DNA of 64,000 bases from Halobellus rufus (GCF_000739575.1 NZ_BBJO01000003.1:183113-247112); one strand, 5' to 3'. Counted from the first letter of the stretch, positions 8,341 through 18,748 are shown. Numbers and translations are program-made. The notes: generated from the sequence alone by a model not told the origin.

Positions 8341-8961
8341 ATGTTCGAAGATCGCCCGGACCGCGAGGAGGTCGTCCTCGTCGGCCGGTCGAACGTCGGA
8401 AAGTCCACGCTGATGCGCGAGTTGACCGGCCACTCGAAGTTCACGACCGGCGGGAAGCCCGGCGTGACGCGCTCGCCGAACCACTTCGACTGGGTCTCGG
8501 AGAAGTTTATGTTCACCGACCTCCCCGGGTTCGGCTTCATGTCCGGCGTCGACGAGGAGCGCCGCGAGCAGATCAAAACCGACATCGTGCGCTACATCGA
8601 GTCGAACGCCGACGACATCCTCGCGGCCGTCCTCGTCGTCGACGGCAAGAGCGTGATCGACATCATCGACCGGCACTCCGGCCCCGACGAGATCCCCCAC
8701 GATGTCGAGCTGTTCCACTTCCTGTGGGAACTGGACGTGCCGACGATCGTCGCCGTCAACAAGATGGACAAAGTCGACGACCGCGACGAGCGGCTCGACG
8801 ACCTCTGCGACCGCCTCGGGCTCCACCCACCCTGGAAACAGTGGCGAGAGACCATCGCGCCGATCAGCGCCAAGCGCGGCGACGTCGGCGCACTGAACGA
8901 AGCGCTCAGGACGCGGTTTCACGAGCAGAAGCGCGACGACCTGCTGAAGTTCGTCTCCTGA
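8341..8961 (+). CDS. engB: EngB-family GTP-binding protein
   Basis: A 206-residue TRAFAC-class GTPase with all G motifs: G1 GRSNVGKS near residue 16, G3 DLPGFG, G4 NKMD and G5 SAK. Bacterial EngB/YsxC assists large-subunit ribosome assembly, and a similar role is inferred here. The TATA-like CGTTAACC at 8309-8316 lies about 28 bases before the ATG, predicting a leaderless mRNA. It ends convergently with the Nudix/eIF2B fusion gene, with a 222-base spacer between. Confidence 0.88.
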   Translation: MFEDRPDREEVVLVGRSNVGKSTLMRELTGHSKFTTGGKPGVTRSPNHFDWVSEKFMFTDLPGFGFMSGVDEERREQIKTDIVRYIESNADDILAAVLVVDGKSVIDIIDRHSGPDEIPHDVELFHFLWELDVPTIVAVNKMDKVDDRDERLDDLCDRLGLHPPWKQWRETIAPISAKRGDVGALNEALRTRFHEQKRDDLLKFVS

Positions 8962-9183
8962 ATCGACGGACGCGACGCGTCAGCGAATCGTAACGGTGGC
9001 TCGGTGAAATGCTGTCATCACAAGGGGCTGAGTGGGGGTAACCCTCGTCATCGCCACCGAGTGTGAGTGAGCGCGCGGGCGTGAAATATTCCTCGCTTCG
9101 GTCGGTCTCCGGACGGCGGCCGTCGATATCTCCCGACGGTCGGGCCTCGATACGTCCTCGGGCGTCGGCGTGCGCTCGGAGAA

Positions 9184-10509
9184 CTATTCGTCCCACGCCG
9201 CGTTCCGCGCGTGTTCGTCGGCGACCGCGCCGATTTCGTCGACAGTGAGTAGCCCGTCTTCGGTGGCGACGCCGTCGACGAGGGCCGCAGCGGTCGTCTC
9301 GAACGTCGGCGCGTGCACGCCCACGTCGGCGTCGCCGTCGTAGACGGCGTCCGCTGGCGACTCGACGTCGGCGCGGGCCGCAACGCTCGTCTCGATCACC
9401 GCCTCCGACGACGCCAGCACCTTGTCCGTCGCGGCGACCGCGTAGAGAGGGACGTCGGCCTCCCGTGCGGCGAGCGCGAGCACCCGCGTCCCGGTCTTGT
9501 TGACCACGTCGCCCGACGGGAGGATCGCGTCCGCGCCGACGAGGACGGCGTCGGTGTCGCGTTCTTCGAGCGCCGTGGGGAGCGCCGCCTCCGTCGTCAG
9601 CGTGACGTCGGCGTCGGTCTCCCCGGCGGCCCGTTCGGCGACCGCGACGCCCTCGCGCTCGGGGCGGGATTCGGCGACGACGATCTCGGACAGCCCCGGA
9701 CCGTCGCGTTCCAGATCCGAGAGCGCCTCTCGGACGGTTCCGGATCGCGAGAGCGTCGCGATCGACGTCGACCCGTCGCGCCGCAGTCGCGCCGCGGCCG
9801 CCGCGGCCGCCGCGGCGTCGGCGTCGAACGCGTCCCCAAGCGCCGAGACGGCGGCGTCGACGACGTCGTTCGGGTCGAAGTCGACGCCGGACGGGTCGGC
9901 GGCGCGGGTCGCCGTCGCGAGCACGCGGTTCACCCGGTTCGCGACGACGGCCATCTCGGGGCGCGCGTCGCGGAGGCGGCGCGCGACGGCGGCGACGTCG
10001 CGCCGGCTTCCGTCGGCGTCGACGGTTTCGGCGGCCGCGTCGCGGAGGACTTCCAGCGCGCGGGCGGAGATCCACGCCGACCCGTGCGTTTGGTCCGCTG
10101 CGACGGTCTCGACGGTCGGCGCGACGCGACGCCACGTCTCCCAGAGCCGCGGGACCGTCGCTCGCCCGCGGATATCGGTCGGGTCCACCCAGTCGACGGC
10201 GGCGATCTCCTCGTTGGTCGTCAGGTCGCGCGCGTCGCACTCGAAGAGAAACGGGTGGACCGTGAACGAGCCCTCGTCGTCGTCGACCGACAGGGGCGCT
10301 CCGGCGCGAACGAGTTCGAGGTCCGCGTCCGCGAGACCGACCTCCTCGCGGAGTTCGCGGCGGGCGTCGCGCTCGGCGTCCGCGGGATCGCCTTCCACGT
10401 AGCCCGAAACGCCGCCCCAGCGACCCGAGTACGTCCCGACGGCGTCGCTCCGGCGGACGAGGAGGACCGCCCCGCGCGAGCGGACGAAACACGTCACCAC
10501 GTGCGACAT
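9184..10509 (-). CDS. Nudix domain fused to eIF2B-alpha/ribose-1,5-bisphosphate-isomerase-like domain
   Basis: A 441-residue fusion. Residues 1-140 form a Nudix domain with the core RELREEVGL, although the usual Gly and Glu upstream of the box are not at normal spacing. Residues from about 150 form an eIF2B alpha/beta/delta-like domain, the fold shared with ribose-1,5-bisphosphate isomerase and MtnA; conserved stretches include VLVGADAIL and VNKTGTR. A run of nine alanines sits in the linker helix at about 9785-9815. I chose ATG 10509 because it begins the Nudix strand MSHVVTCFVRS, and the longer open frame runs over cofE. It is divergent from cofE. Candidate roles are sugar-bisphosphate isomerisation with a nucleotide-sensing Nudix domain, but activity is not shown. 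Confidence 0.8.
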   Translation of the reverse strand: MSHVVTCFVRSRGAVLLVRRSDAVGTYSGRWGGVSGYVEGDPADAERDARRELREEVGLADADLELVRAGAPLSVDDDEGSFTVHPFLFECDARDLTTNEEIAAVDWVDPTDIRGRATVPRLWETWRRVAPTVETVAADQTHGSAWISARALEVLRDAAAETVDADGSRRDVAAVARRLRDARPEMAVVANRVNRVLATATRAADPSGVDFDPNDVVDAAVSALGDAFDADAAAAAAAAARLRRDGSTSIATLSRSGTVREALSDLERDGPGLSEIVVAESRPEREGVAVAERAAGETDADVTLTTEAALPTALEERDTDAVLVGADAILPSGDVVNKTGTRVLALAAREADVPLYAVAATDKVLASSEAVIETSVAARADVESPADAVYDGDADVGVHAPTFETTAAALVDGVATEDGLLTVDEIGAVADEHARNAAWDE

Positions 10510-10608
10510 CGAGCGTACGTTCGCACGCCGGGTGAAACGGTGTTTCGGTCGGGCCGAGGCGGACGCGTCGGGTCTCGGTCGCCGGGCGGCGACGTCCGGC
10601 ACCAGACC

Positions 10609-10617
10609 GCTTTTGCC
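10609..10617 (+). promoter_or_regulatory. TATA-like box of cofE
   Basis: GCTTTTGCC is centred 26 bases before the cofE ATG. It is a weak match but correctly spaced for a leaderless transcript. Confidence 0.35.
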
Positions 10618-10638
10618 CGCGCGCGCAGTGCCCCCGCT

Positions 10639-11394
10639 ATGGAACTGTTCGCCGCCCCCGACCTCCCGGAGATCCGCCCGGGCCACGACATCGCGGCGTT
10701 GATCCGCGAGCGCGTCGACCTCCGCCCCGACGACGTCGTCTGCGTCGCCTCCACCGTCGTCTCGAAGGCCGAGGGGCGAAGCGCCGACCGCACGGACTTC
10801 CCCGCTGGACCGCGGGCCCGCGAGATCGCCTCGAACATCGCGGCGACGACCGGCGAGGAACTCCCACCGTGGTTCGCACAGGCGGTCCTCGAGGAGAGCG
10901 TCGAGGTGCTCTTGGAGACGCCGTTTCTCCTCACCGAGACCCGGTTCGGCCACATCGGCGTCAACGCGGGCATCGACCGCTCGAACGTCCCCGAGGCGGA
11001 TCTGCTGTTGCTTCCGAAGCAGCCATCGGAGAGCGCCGCGCGGATCCGCGACGGGCTGCCCGCGGACCGGGTGATCGTCACCGACACGTGCGGGCGGCCG
11101 TTCCGCCACGGTCAGCGCGGCGTCGCGATCGGCTGGGCCGGGCTCTCACCCGGTCGGGACTGGCGCGGTGAAACAGATAGAGACGGACGAGAACTCGACA
11201 TCACCGTCGAGAACGTCGCCGACGAACTCGCCGCGGCCGCGAATCTCCTCGCCGGCGAGGGCGACGGCGGCACGCCCGTCGTCGTCGTCCGCGACTTCGA
11301 GTGGGGCGATCACGCCGAGAGCGACGCGCACTTCCGGGAGGTCGAGACCGACGTCGTCCGGCGGGCGATCCGCGCGTGGACGAACCGCGAGTGA
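10639..11394 (+). CDS. cofE: Coenzyme F420-0:L-glutamate ligase
   Basis: A 251-residue CofE enzyme that adds L-glutamate residues to F420-0 with GTP, completing the redox cofactor coenzyme F420. Family stretches include VVSKAEG near residue 40, ETRFGHIGVNAGID and DTCGRPFRHGQRGVAIG, which carry metal and GTP contacts. The length matches archaeal CofE. The longer frame beginning before 10639 is the antisense shadow of the neighbouring fusion gene. No other F420 genes lie in the window. Confidence 0.9.
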   Translation: MELFAAPDLPEIRPGHDIAALIRERVDLRPDDVVCVASTVVSKAEGRSADRTDFPAGPRAREIASNIAATTGEELPPWFAQAVLEESVEVLLETPFLLTETRFGHIGVNAGIDRSNVPEADLLLLPKQPSESAARIRDGLPADRVIVTDTCGRPFRHGQRGVAIGWAGLSPGRDWRGETDRDGRELDITVENVADELAAAANLLAGEGDGGTPVVVVRDFEWGDHAESDAHFREVETDVVRRAIRAWTNRE

Positions 11395-11416
11395 CCGTTA
11401 GTCCTCTGCGTCGACG

Positions 11417-11635
11417 CTAGCGCGCGCTCGATCCGAGGCCGGTGAGCTGGTTCACCAGCGCGCCCAGAACGAGGTAGCCGAAGAAGACCACGGCGAAGGT
11501 CGTCAGCCCGGCACCGACGAGGAAGGATATCGCGGTGATCGGGTCGACGCCGAGGAGGACGTCGGTGAGGAAGATCTGAACGAGGCTGACGATGCTCGTG
11601 AGCAACTGCACGACGAAGTCGATGACCGTGACCAT
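11417..11635 (-). CDS. Small two-helix membrane protein, unknown function
   Basis: A 72-residue protein made almost entirely of two hydrophobic helices (about residues 3-28 and 37-62) with very few charges. It starts at ATG 11635 and ends 22 bases from the convergent cofE stop. I do not recognise a family. Similar small membrane proteins are common in haloarchaea. The coding call rests on composition, a clean start and its fit between neighbours. Confidence 0.55.
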   Translation of the reverse strand: MVTVIDFVVQLLTSIVSLVQIFLTDVLLGVDPITAISFLVGAGLTTFAVVFFGYLVLGALVNQLTGLGSSAR

Positions 11636-11759
11636 ACGAGGCGTTGGGCGTCATCGTATATGTGTGTGCGGGAACGGCGTCGGGAGCGTCGCCCTCGTAG
11701 CCCGATCCGTCGCTCGGAGAGTCGCCACGGCTAAGCCGCTGCCGGCGCTTGCTCGACGT

Positions 11760-12074
11760 ATGACCCGGGACCGCTCGCTGGACGAGTTCGCCGGCAGCAC
11801 CACCGAGGAGCCCGCAGACGTCGGCGAAGGCGACGACCGCGACGGTCGAGGCGACAGCGATGGAGCCGACAGCGACGACGTCAACGACAGCGACGTCGAC
11901 GGCGGGAGCGGCGACGACAGCATCGAAGCAGACACCGTCGACGACGTCGAACCGGCGTCGGCGACGTACCAGTGGGATCCCGAGGGCGTCGAGTGCGCGG
12001 CCTGCGGGCGGGTCGTCGATCGACTCTGGACCGACGGCGACGCGCGCGTCTGTGCCGACTGCAAGGAGTGGTGA
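11760..12074 (+). CDS. Acidic protein with C-terminal zinc ribbon (DUF7573-like)
   Basis: A 104-residue protein. The first 75 residues are a highly acidic, low-complexity Asp/Ser/Gly region and look disordered. The last 30 carry CAACGRVVDRLW and CADCKEW, that is CxxC-CxxC, a small zinc ribbon. I recall such C-terminal ribbons as a haloarchaeal domain (DUF7573). It may mediate protein or nucleic-acid contact; nothing more can be said. The ATG at 11760 follows a promoter-like stretch and the gene ends convergently with mutL. Confidence 0.65.
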   Translation: MTRDRSLDEFAGSTTEEPADVGEGDDRDGRGDSDGADSDDVNDSDVDGGSGDDSIEADTVDDVEPASATYQWDPEGVECAACGRVVDRLWTDGDARVCADCKEW

Positions 12075-12090
12075 ACCGCCGCGCGGCCAG

Positions 12091-13796
12091 TCAGGAGCCC
12101 GAGTCCATCCGCGTGCCGCGCCGGCCGAACCCTCGAACGAGCGTCGCCTCGTCGACCGAGAGCACCGTCGGGCGACCGTGCGGGCACGCGTAGGGGTTCT
12201 CACACTGCCCCAGGCGGTCGAGGAGCGCCGCGGCCTCGTCGTCGTCGAGCGCGTCGCCCGCCTTCAGGGAGGGGTGACACGCGAGGTCCTTCAGGAGGTC
12301 GTCGCGGCCGTCCGTCGGCGACTCGCCGCGAGCGAGCGCGTCGGCGGCGTCGCGAACGCTCTCGGGTGCCGCGGCGCGGCCCAGCGGCGCGGGGACGCTC
12401 CGGACGCGGACCGTGGTCTCGCCGAACGGTTCGACGTCGTAGCCGAGCGCGGCGAGAGCTTCCATAGACGACTCTACGGTCGCGTACTGCGCCGGCGTCA
12501 GCGCGACGCTCTCCGGCGGGTCGATCTGCGCGCTCGGGACGTCGCCGTCGCTCGCTTCCCGGAGGCGCTCGTAGTTCACCCGCTCGTGCGCCGCGTGTTG
12601 ATCGACGATCAGGAGGTCGTCCTCGCGCTCACAGAGCAGGTACAGGTCCCGGTACTGGCCGATGACCGCGACCCCCTCGAACGCCGAGTCGGCCCCCGAG
12701 AGCGGTTCCAGCGAGTCGCCGAGATCCATCGAGAGCTCCTCGACTCGCCGACGGTCGGCGGTCGAGAGGGCGTCGCGGACGGCTTCTTCGACCGCGGCCG
12801 CGACGTCGTCGGCCGATCGGAGCCGGACCTCGCGCTTTCTGGGGTGGACGTTGTGGTCCGCCCACGACTCGGGCAGCGAGAGCGACGTCACCGCGATCGG
12901 TGCCCGCCCGTCCGGGAGGAGGCCGCCGTAGCCGTCGACGACCGCGCGCGCCAGTCGATCGTTGCGGACGGGGCGGCCGTCGACGGCGATGTAGACGTGC
13001 TCGCGACGAGCGCGGGTGACCGAGGGCTGGACCAGTGTTCCCTCGATCCGGATGTCCCCTACTGCGTCGGGACCGACCTCCAGCGACCGCGTCGACTCGA
13101 AGTCGAGGGTGCGCGCGGCGACCTCCCGGTCGTAGACGCCCAGCAGCGCGTCGTCGAACGCGCCCGTCCCGGGCGTCGAGAACACCTCGCTGCCGTTATG
13201 TGCGAGCGTGAACGCGACGTCCGGACGCACGAGCGCGTGCCGCGAGACGGCGTCGCTCACGCGGGCGAACTCGGTCTTCGGGGTTCCGAGCGACTCCCGG
13301 CGCGCGGGCGCGTCGGCGAACAGGTCGCGGACGGTGACCGTCGTCCCGCGAGCGCGGCCCGCGGGTTCGATTAGCGCCGCGCGCGGTCCGTCCGTGACGA
13401 TGCGGGTCCCCGCCGGCCCGCCGTCGTTCGTCACCAGTTCGAGGTGGCGGCCGTCGCGACGCTCCCGAGGGCCTCGCCCCGGAATCCGAGGGTGTCGACC
13501 GCCGCGAGCGACTCGTCGCCGGCGAGTTTGCTCGTCGTGTGCCGCTCGACGGCGATTTCGGCGTCCACGCGGCTCATCCCCCGGCCGTCGTCGCTGACGC
13601 GGACGCGCTCGGTGCCGTCGCCGACGATGTCGACGTCGACCCGCGCCGCCCCCGCGTCGAGCGCGTTCTCCACCAGTTCGACGACGACGTCCGCCGGTCG
13701 GGTGACGACCTCGCCGGCGGCGACGCTCGCGACCGTCGCGTCGTCGAGGCGTCGCACGCGGGCGGCGTCGGCCCCCGGGCCCGGAGTCTCACTCAT
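12091..13796 (-). pseudogene. mutL: DNA mismatch repair protein MutL, frameshifted as sequenced
   Basis: This is a GHKL-ATPase MutL split over two frames. The first piece starts at ATG 13796 and carries the ATPase motifs NALDAGA, DDGRGM and LGFRGEAL, then stops at 13431 just after. The second piece continues in the next frame from about 13440 to 12091 with the transducer and C-terminal dimerisation domains, including the conserved QHAAHERVNYE stretch. Adding one base near 13441-13447 restores a 568-residue protein. As read, the pieces overlap by GTGA, so two separate polypeptides are formally possible, but the cut falls inside the ATPase domain. The start overlaps the mutS stop by 8 bases, so the two are one operon. 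Confidence 0.85.
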
Positions 13797-16620
13797 CCAG
13801 TTCGCGCTGTAGGGCCTCCAGGGTGTTGAGCGCTTCGAGCGGCGTGGTCCGCGCCACGTCGACCTCCCGAAGCTCTTCGAGGGCGGCCCGTTCGGCGTCC
13901 GAGAGTGATTCGGCGTCGTCGTCGGGATTCCCCGCCCCGTTCTCTCGCCTTTCCTCGGCCGACTCGTCGAGTCCCTCGACGTAGGCGGCGAGAGTGTCAC
14001 CGCGGTCTTCGGCCGCGGGCTGGTCCTCCGAGCGGGCCGCCGTCGTCGACGGCCGGTCGCCGGGGGTCGGAGACGCCGTCGACGGCTCGTTCTCGGACGA
14101 CGCCCGAAGGTACTCGTGGGCCCGTTCGACGACGCGGTCGGGGACGCCCGCCAGCGTCGCGACCTCGATCCCGTACGACGAGGAGGAGGGTCCCTCCGCG
14201 ACGCGGTGGAGGAAGGTCACGTCCGACCCGCGTGCCGGTTTCGTCGCCGACGAGTCGTCGTCGGGATGGTCCGAATCGTCGCCCGCTTTGCGCACCGTGA
14301 AGTGCAGGTTGAACGCGTTCGGCAGCGACTCGGCGAGGTCGGTCAGGTCGTGGTAGTGTGTCGCAAAGAGCGTCGCCGCGCCCACCTCGTCGTGGAGGAA
14401 CTCGGTGGTCGCGCGGGCGATTGCGAGGCCGTCGGCCGTCGAGGTGCCGCGGCCGACCTCGTCGAGGAGCACGAGCGAGTCCTCGGTCGCGTCGTGGAGG
14501 ATCTCCGTCAACTCCGCCATCTCGCGCATAAACGTCGACTGCCCGCCGGCGATGTCGTCAGACGCGCCGACGCGCGTGAAGACGCTGTCGAGGACGGGCA
14601 ATTCCGCCGCGCTCGCCGGGACGAAACTCCCGGCCTGCGCGAGCAGACAGACGAGCGCGACCTGCCGCATATACGTCGACTTGCCGCTCATGTTCGGTCC
14701 GGTGACGACCGCGACGGAGCCGTCGGCGAAGTCGATCCCGTTGGGAACGAACTCCTCTTGGGTCCGTTCGACGACCGGGTGTCGCCCCTCCTCGATCCGG
14801 AGCGTGTCCGCGCCCATCTCGGGACGGACGTAGCGGTTGCCCGCCGCGACCGCCGCGAACGACGTCAACACGTCGAGCCGAGCGAGGGCGTCCGCGAGCG
14901 ACTGGATCCGGTCGGTCTCCTCGGCGACGCTCGCGCGCACGTCGCAGAATAGCTCGTACTCCAGCGAGTCGGCGCGATCCGACGCGGAGAGGATCTCGTC
15001 CTCGCGGCGCTTCAGTTCCGGGGTGTAGAACCGCTCGGCGTTCTTCAGCGTCTGCCGCCGCGTGTAGTCCTCCGGGACGCGGTCGAGGTTCGGGTTCGTC
15101 ACCTCGATGTAGTAGCCGTGCACCTGGTTGTAGCCGACTTCGAGGGAGTCGATGCCGGTGCGCTCGCGCTCTTTTTTCTCCAGCGACGAGACCCACTCGC
15201 GGCCCTCCCGCTCGGTCTCGCGGACCGCGTCGAGTTCGTCGTCGAAGCCGTCGCGGACGACGCCGCCCTCCGTGATCTCCTGCGGCGGGTCGGTCACGAT
15301 CGCCCGATCGATCAACTCGCGGACGTCGGCGAGTTCGTCCAGCGAGTCGCGGAGGTCCCGAAGCGCCGCCGAGTCGACGTCTCCGAGCGCCTCGACGACG
15401 TCCGGTACGACGGCCAGCGTCGCCCCCAGCGAGCGGAGGTCGCGGGCGTTCGCGCGCTCCCTGGCGACCCGCGCGGCCAGCCGTTCGAGGTCGTACACCT
15501 GCGCGAGGTGCTCAGAGAGCGTCTCGCGGACGAGCGGGCGATCGAGCAACTCGCCGACGGCGTCGTGGCGGCGCTCGATCCGCTCGCGGTCGACGAGCGG
15601 TCGCCGCAGCCACGCCTCCAGCTTCCGGCGGCCGGGCGCGCAGGCGGTGCGATCGACCGTGTCCAAGAGCGTCTCCCCCCGCCCGGGGTGCCGGGAGTCG
15701 AACAGTTCCAAGCTCCGCATCGCGGTCGCGTCGAGACGGAGCGACCGGCGGAGGTCGTACCGGCGGACGCGGGAGACGTACGAGAGCGCACCGTCGCCGC
15801 CCTGCGTGTACTCCGCGTACGAGAGCAGCGCGCCGACCGCGCGTCGTTCGGCGGACGAGTCGAGCACCGCCGTCGGCTCCGCGAGGTACCCCGCGAGCGT
15901 CTCCTCGGCGGCGACGAGATCGAACGTGGCCGACTCGTGGTCGGTCACCATCGTCTCGAAGCCGAGCGCCTCGGGAGCGACGTCGGCGTCGGGCGCGACG
16001 AGCAGCTCCGCGGGGGCGAGCCGTTCGAGTTCGTCACGAATCCGCGCGGCGGGCCCACTCGTCACCTGACACTCGCCGGTGGAGACGTCGAGCGTCGCGA
16101 GCGCCCGCGCGTCGTCGGCGTCGCGTCCGCTCTCGGCATCGACCACCGCCCCGAGATACGTCGCGCTCGCGCGGTCGAGCAGGTCGTCGTCGACGACGGT
16201 CCCTGGAGTGACGACGTTCGTGACCGCGCGGTCGACGAGGCCGGAGGCCTCCTCGGCGTCCTCGACCTGATCGGCGACGGCGACGCGGAAGTCCGCATCG
16301 AGCAGCGACTGGAGGTACGACGCCGCGTTGTCGATCGGGATGCCCGCCATCGGGTACGTCCCCGTCGAGTCCTCCCGCTGGGTGAGCGTGACCTCGCAGA
16401 CGCGCGCGACCGTCTCTGCGGCCTCGCAGAAGGCCTCGTAGAAGTCGCCGACCTGAAAGAGGACGATCGCGTCGGGGTGGCGCTCGCAGAGGTCGAGATA
16501 CTGCGAGAGCATCGGCGTGAGTTCCTCGCGCCGCGCCAGCATCTTCTCGGGGGGGCCTTCGGGCCGTCGCTCCGGCTCCTCCTCTGCGCCTCCCTCGTCG
16601 GGTTTCGCCCCCGGTTCCAT
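13789..16620 (-). CDS. mutS: DNA mismatch repair protein MutS
   Basis: A 943-residue MutS1-type protein that recognises mismatches and small loops. The mismatch-wedge motif is in [10 protein letters not shown] (Phe60, Glu62). The ABC-type ATPase has Walker [10 protein letters not shown] and the [11 protein letters not shown]alker B. The N-terminal 28 residues are acidic and probably disordered; translation could alternatively start at Met27. A low-complexity linker near the C-terminus precedes the dimerisation helix. It is transcribed first in the mutS-mutL operon. A TATA-like CTTTTGG near 16644-16650 on the minus strand is about 27 bases before the start. Confidence 0.95.
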   Translation of the reverse strand: MEPGAKPDEGGAEEEPERRPEGPPEKMLARREELTPMLSQYLDLCERHPDAIVLFQVGDFYEAFCEAAETVARVCEVTLTQREDSTGTYPMAGIPIDNAASYLQSLLDADFRVAVADQVEDAEEASGLVDRAVTNVVTPGTVVDDDLLDRASATYLGAVVDAESGRDADDARALATLDVSTGECQVTSGPAARIRDELERLAPAELLVAPDADVAPEALGFETMVTDHESATFDLVAAEETLAGYLAEPTAVLDSSAERRAVGALLSYAEYTQGGDGALSYVSRVRRYDLRRSLRLDATAMRSLELFDSRHPGRGETLLDTVDRTACAPGRRKLEAWLRRPLVDRERIERRHDAVGELLDRPLVRETLSEHLAQVYDLERLAARVARERANARDLRSLGATLAVVPDVVEALGDVDSAALRDLRDSLDELADVRELIDRAIVTDPPQEITEGGVVRDGFDDELDAVRETEREGREWVSSLEKKERERTGIDSLEVGYNQVHGYYIEVTNPNLDRVPEDYTRRQTLKNAERFYTPELKRREDEILSASDRADSLEYELFCDVRASVAEETDRIQSLADALARLDVLTSFAAVAAGNRYVRPEMGADTLRIEEGRHPVVERTQEEFVPNGIDFADGSVAVVTGPNMSGKSTYMRQVALVCLLAQAGSFVPASAAELPVLDSVFTRVGASDDIAGGQSTFMREMAELTEILHDATEDSLVLLDEVGRGTSTADGLAIARATTEFLHDEVGAATLFATHYHDLTDLAESLPNAFNLHFTVRKAGDDSDHPDDDSSATKPARGSDVTFLHRVAEGPSSSSYGIEVATLAGVPDRVVERAHEYLRASSENEPSTASPTPGDRPSTTAARSEDQPAAEDRGDTLAAYVEGLDESAEERRENGAGNPDDDAESLSDAERAALEELREVDVARTTPLEALNTLEALQRELDE

Positions 16621-16672
16621 ACCTACCTAACGGGCGCCGAGGACCAAAAGCGGACGGGAACGGGCCCGAGTC

Positions 16673-17401
16673 TCATCCCTCGCTACGGATCGCGTCCAGA
16701 ATGCGGTCGTGATACAGCACGCCGACCGCCGAGAGCGCGAGCAAGACGGCCGCGAGTACTCCCGCAGAGAGGAACCGCCCCGTTCCGAGGAGGTCGCCGA
16801 ACGCGTTCGCGAGGAAGAACCCGGGCGTCCGGCCGACGACCGCGATCGCGACGAGTTGCCACAGCGGGACCCGCGTGAGCCCGCCGAGGAAGCAGATCGC
16901 GTCGTCGGGGAATCCCGGGAGGAAGAAGAGCACGAACAGCGTCGAGCGGGCGTACTCGTCGCCGACGGCGTCGAACCGTTCGAGCGCGTCCTCGTGGACG
17001 ATCCGCTCGACGTACGCGCGGCCGAAGCGCCGCGCGAGCCCGAACGCGACCGTACTCCCGATCGTGACGCCGAGGACGTTGTAGAGCGTCCCCCACCACG
17101 GGCCGAAGAGGTACCCGCCGACGACCGCGAGTATCTGGGCCGGAATCGGTGCGACGACGACCTGCAGCGCCTGCAGGAGGACGAAGACGAGCGGTGCCAG
17201 CGGACCGTACTGTGCGACGAACGCGCGGAGTTCGTCGGCGTCCAAGAACAGCGACAGATGCGGGCGCAGGAGAAGCGAGAGGGCCGCGACCGCGAGCGTC
17301 ACGAGCGCGAGGTGCACGAGGAACTGTCGCCGGTGCCGCGGCGAGGCGAACAGCGTGCCCGCGTCGATCCGCGCGCGGAGGCGGTCTATCGGCGAACGCA
17401 T
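16673..17401 (-). CDS. TVP38/TMEM64-family (VTT domain) membrane protein
   Basis: A 242-residue integral membrane protein with about six hydrophobic segments. The VTT-domain signature is visible: a GGYLFGPWWGTLYNVLG-type loop after a re-entrant helix and FFLPGFPDDAICFLGG in the second half. Related proteins (DedA/TMEM41/VMP1) act as lipid scramblases or membrane homeostasis factors; the archaeal role is unknown. It lies 6 bases downstream of the GTPase gene on the same strand, so the two are probably cotranscribed. Confidence 0.8.
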   Translation of the reverse strand: MRSPIDRLRARIDAGTLFASPRHRRQFLVHLALVTLAVAALSLLLRPHLSLFLDADELRAFVAQYGPLAPLVFVLLQALQVVVAPIPAQILAVVGGYLFGPWWGTLYNVLGVTIGSTVAFGLARRFGRAYVERIVHEDALERFDAVGDEYARSTLFVLFFLPGFPDDAICFLGGLTRVPLWQLVAIAVVGRTPGFFLANAFGDLLGTGRFLSAGVLAAVLLALSAVGVLYHDRILDAIRSEG

Positions 17402-17407
17402 CGGGGC

Positions 17408-18748
17408 TCAGAGCCCGAGCGTCTCTGCGTGTCGGTCGAGGATCGTCGAAAGCGTCAGCCCAGTCTCCTCTAGTTCGTAGCGCACCCGAACGACGGGGAC
17501 GTCGACGTCGATCAGCCGCGCGAGGTCGTGCGGCGTCCCCGAGACGACCACCTCCGGGTCCGCGTTGCGGATCGTCGCCTCGATGTCGTCGATCTGCGCC
17601 GCGCTGTAGCCCATCGCGGGGAGCACCGTGTCGAGGTGGTCGTACTGGTCGAAGACGCGTTCGAGCGAGCCGACGGCGGCCGGTTCGGGATCGACGATCT
17701 CGCTCGCGCCGTACCGGCGGGCGGCGATCAGCCCGGCACCGTGGGACGCGCCGCCGTGGGTGAGCGTCGGGCCGTCCTCGACGACGAGCGCGCGCTTGCC
17801 GGCGATGGCGTCGCCGTCGGCCGTGATCGTCGAGTTCGCGTGGACGATTTCGGCGTCGGGGTTCGCCGCCCGGACGTTCGCCTCGACCGTTCGGATCGAG
17901 GCGGGGTCGGCGCTGTTCTCCTTGTTGATCACGACGTAGTCGGCGAGGCGGAGGTTCGTCTCGCCGGGGTGATACCGCAGTTCGTCGCCCGCGCGGAGCG
18001 GGTCGGCGACGACGAAGTGCACGTCGGGCTCGAAGAACGGCAGTTCGTTGTTGCCGCCGTCCCAGACGACGACGTCGGCCTCCGCGGACGCGCGCTCCTC
18101 GATCGCCGCGTAGTCGACGCCCGCGTAGACGACGTGGCCGGATTCGAGGTGGCTCTCGTACTCCTCGCGTTCCTCGATGGTGACGTCGGCCGCGTCGAGG
18201 TCCGCGAGCGACTCGAAGCGCTGGACGCGCTGGGCGGTCAGATCGCCGTACGGCATCGGTTCCCTGACCACGACGACGTCAGCGCCGCGCGCGTCGAGGA
18301 GGTCCGCGAGTTTCCGCGCCGTCTGCGACTTGCCGCAGCCGGTCCGGACGGCGTCCACGGCGACGACCGGGGCGCTGGCGTCGAGCATCATTCGATCGGG
18401 CCCGACGAGTCGGAAGTCGGCGCCCGCGGCCAGCGCGCGCGAGGCCTGATGCATCACGTGCTCGTGAGAGACGTCCGAGTAGGAGAACACGACGGTGTCG
18501 ACGCCTTCGGTCTCGACGAGCGTCTCCAACTCGGACTCCGGGCGGATCGGGATGCCGTCGGGGTACCGCTCGCCCGCGAGCGCCGCGGGGTACCGACGCT
18601 CCGGCGGGGCGTCGAGTTCGCCGAGGTTCTGGGTGTCGGTGCGCGTGAACGCGACCACCTCGGTCTCCGGATCGTCCCGGAAGACGGTGTTGAAGTCGTG
18701 GAAATCGCGACCGGCCGCACCCATAACGAGGACGCGCGTGGGGGCCAT
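17408..18748 (-). CDS. Cyclic 2,3-diphosphoglycerate synthetase-like P-loop GTPase
   Basis: A 446-residue protein. The N-terminus is a Rossmann-like domain with MGAAGRDFHDFN. The central part is a SIMIBI-type P-loop domain with GCGKSQTARKL near residues 135-145, VVWDGGNNELPFF, and an INKEN motif that resembles the NKxD base-specificity site. The family is known from methanogen CpgS, which cyclises 2,3-diphosphoglycerate. Haloarchaeal members are usually called GTPase because cDPG is not a known halophile solute. It is divergent from a carbamate kinase gene (102-base gap), which hints at a carbamoyl-phosphate-linked pathway; this is inference. Confidence 0.75.
   Translation of the reverse strand: MAPTRVLVMGAAGRDFHDFNTVFRDDPETEVVAFTRTDTQNLGELDAPPERRYPAALAGERYPDGIPIRPESELETLVETEGVDTVVFSYSDVSHEHVMHQASRALAAGADFRLVGPDRMMLDASAPVVAVDAVRTGCGKSQTARKLADLLDARGADVVVVREPMPYGDLTAQRVQRFESLADLDAADVTIEEREEYESHLESGHVVYAGVDYAAIEERASAEADVVVWDGGNNELPFFEPDVHFVVADPLRAGDELRYHPGETNLRLADYVVINKENSADPASIRTVEANVRAANPDAEIVHANSTITADGDAIAGKRALVVEDGPTLTHGGASHGAGLIAARRYGASEIVDPEPAAVGSLERVFDQYDHLDTVLPAMGYSAAQIDDIEATIRNADPEVVVSGTPHDLARLIDVDVPVVRVRYELEETGLTLSTILDRHAETLGL

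Noticed and set aside
8970..9060. Possible C/D box RNA on the minus strand (GTGATGA ... CTGA) in the engB / fusion-gene spacer
   Set aside because: The boxes match, but there is no convincing D'/C' pair or terminal stem, and such short motifs occur by chance. The 222-base spacer otherwise shows no gene.
9785..9815. GCC/GCG-rich near-repeat
   Set aside because: It encodes a polyalanine helix in the fusion protein; ordinary low complexity in GC-rich DNA.
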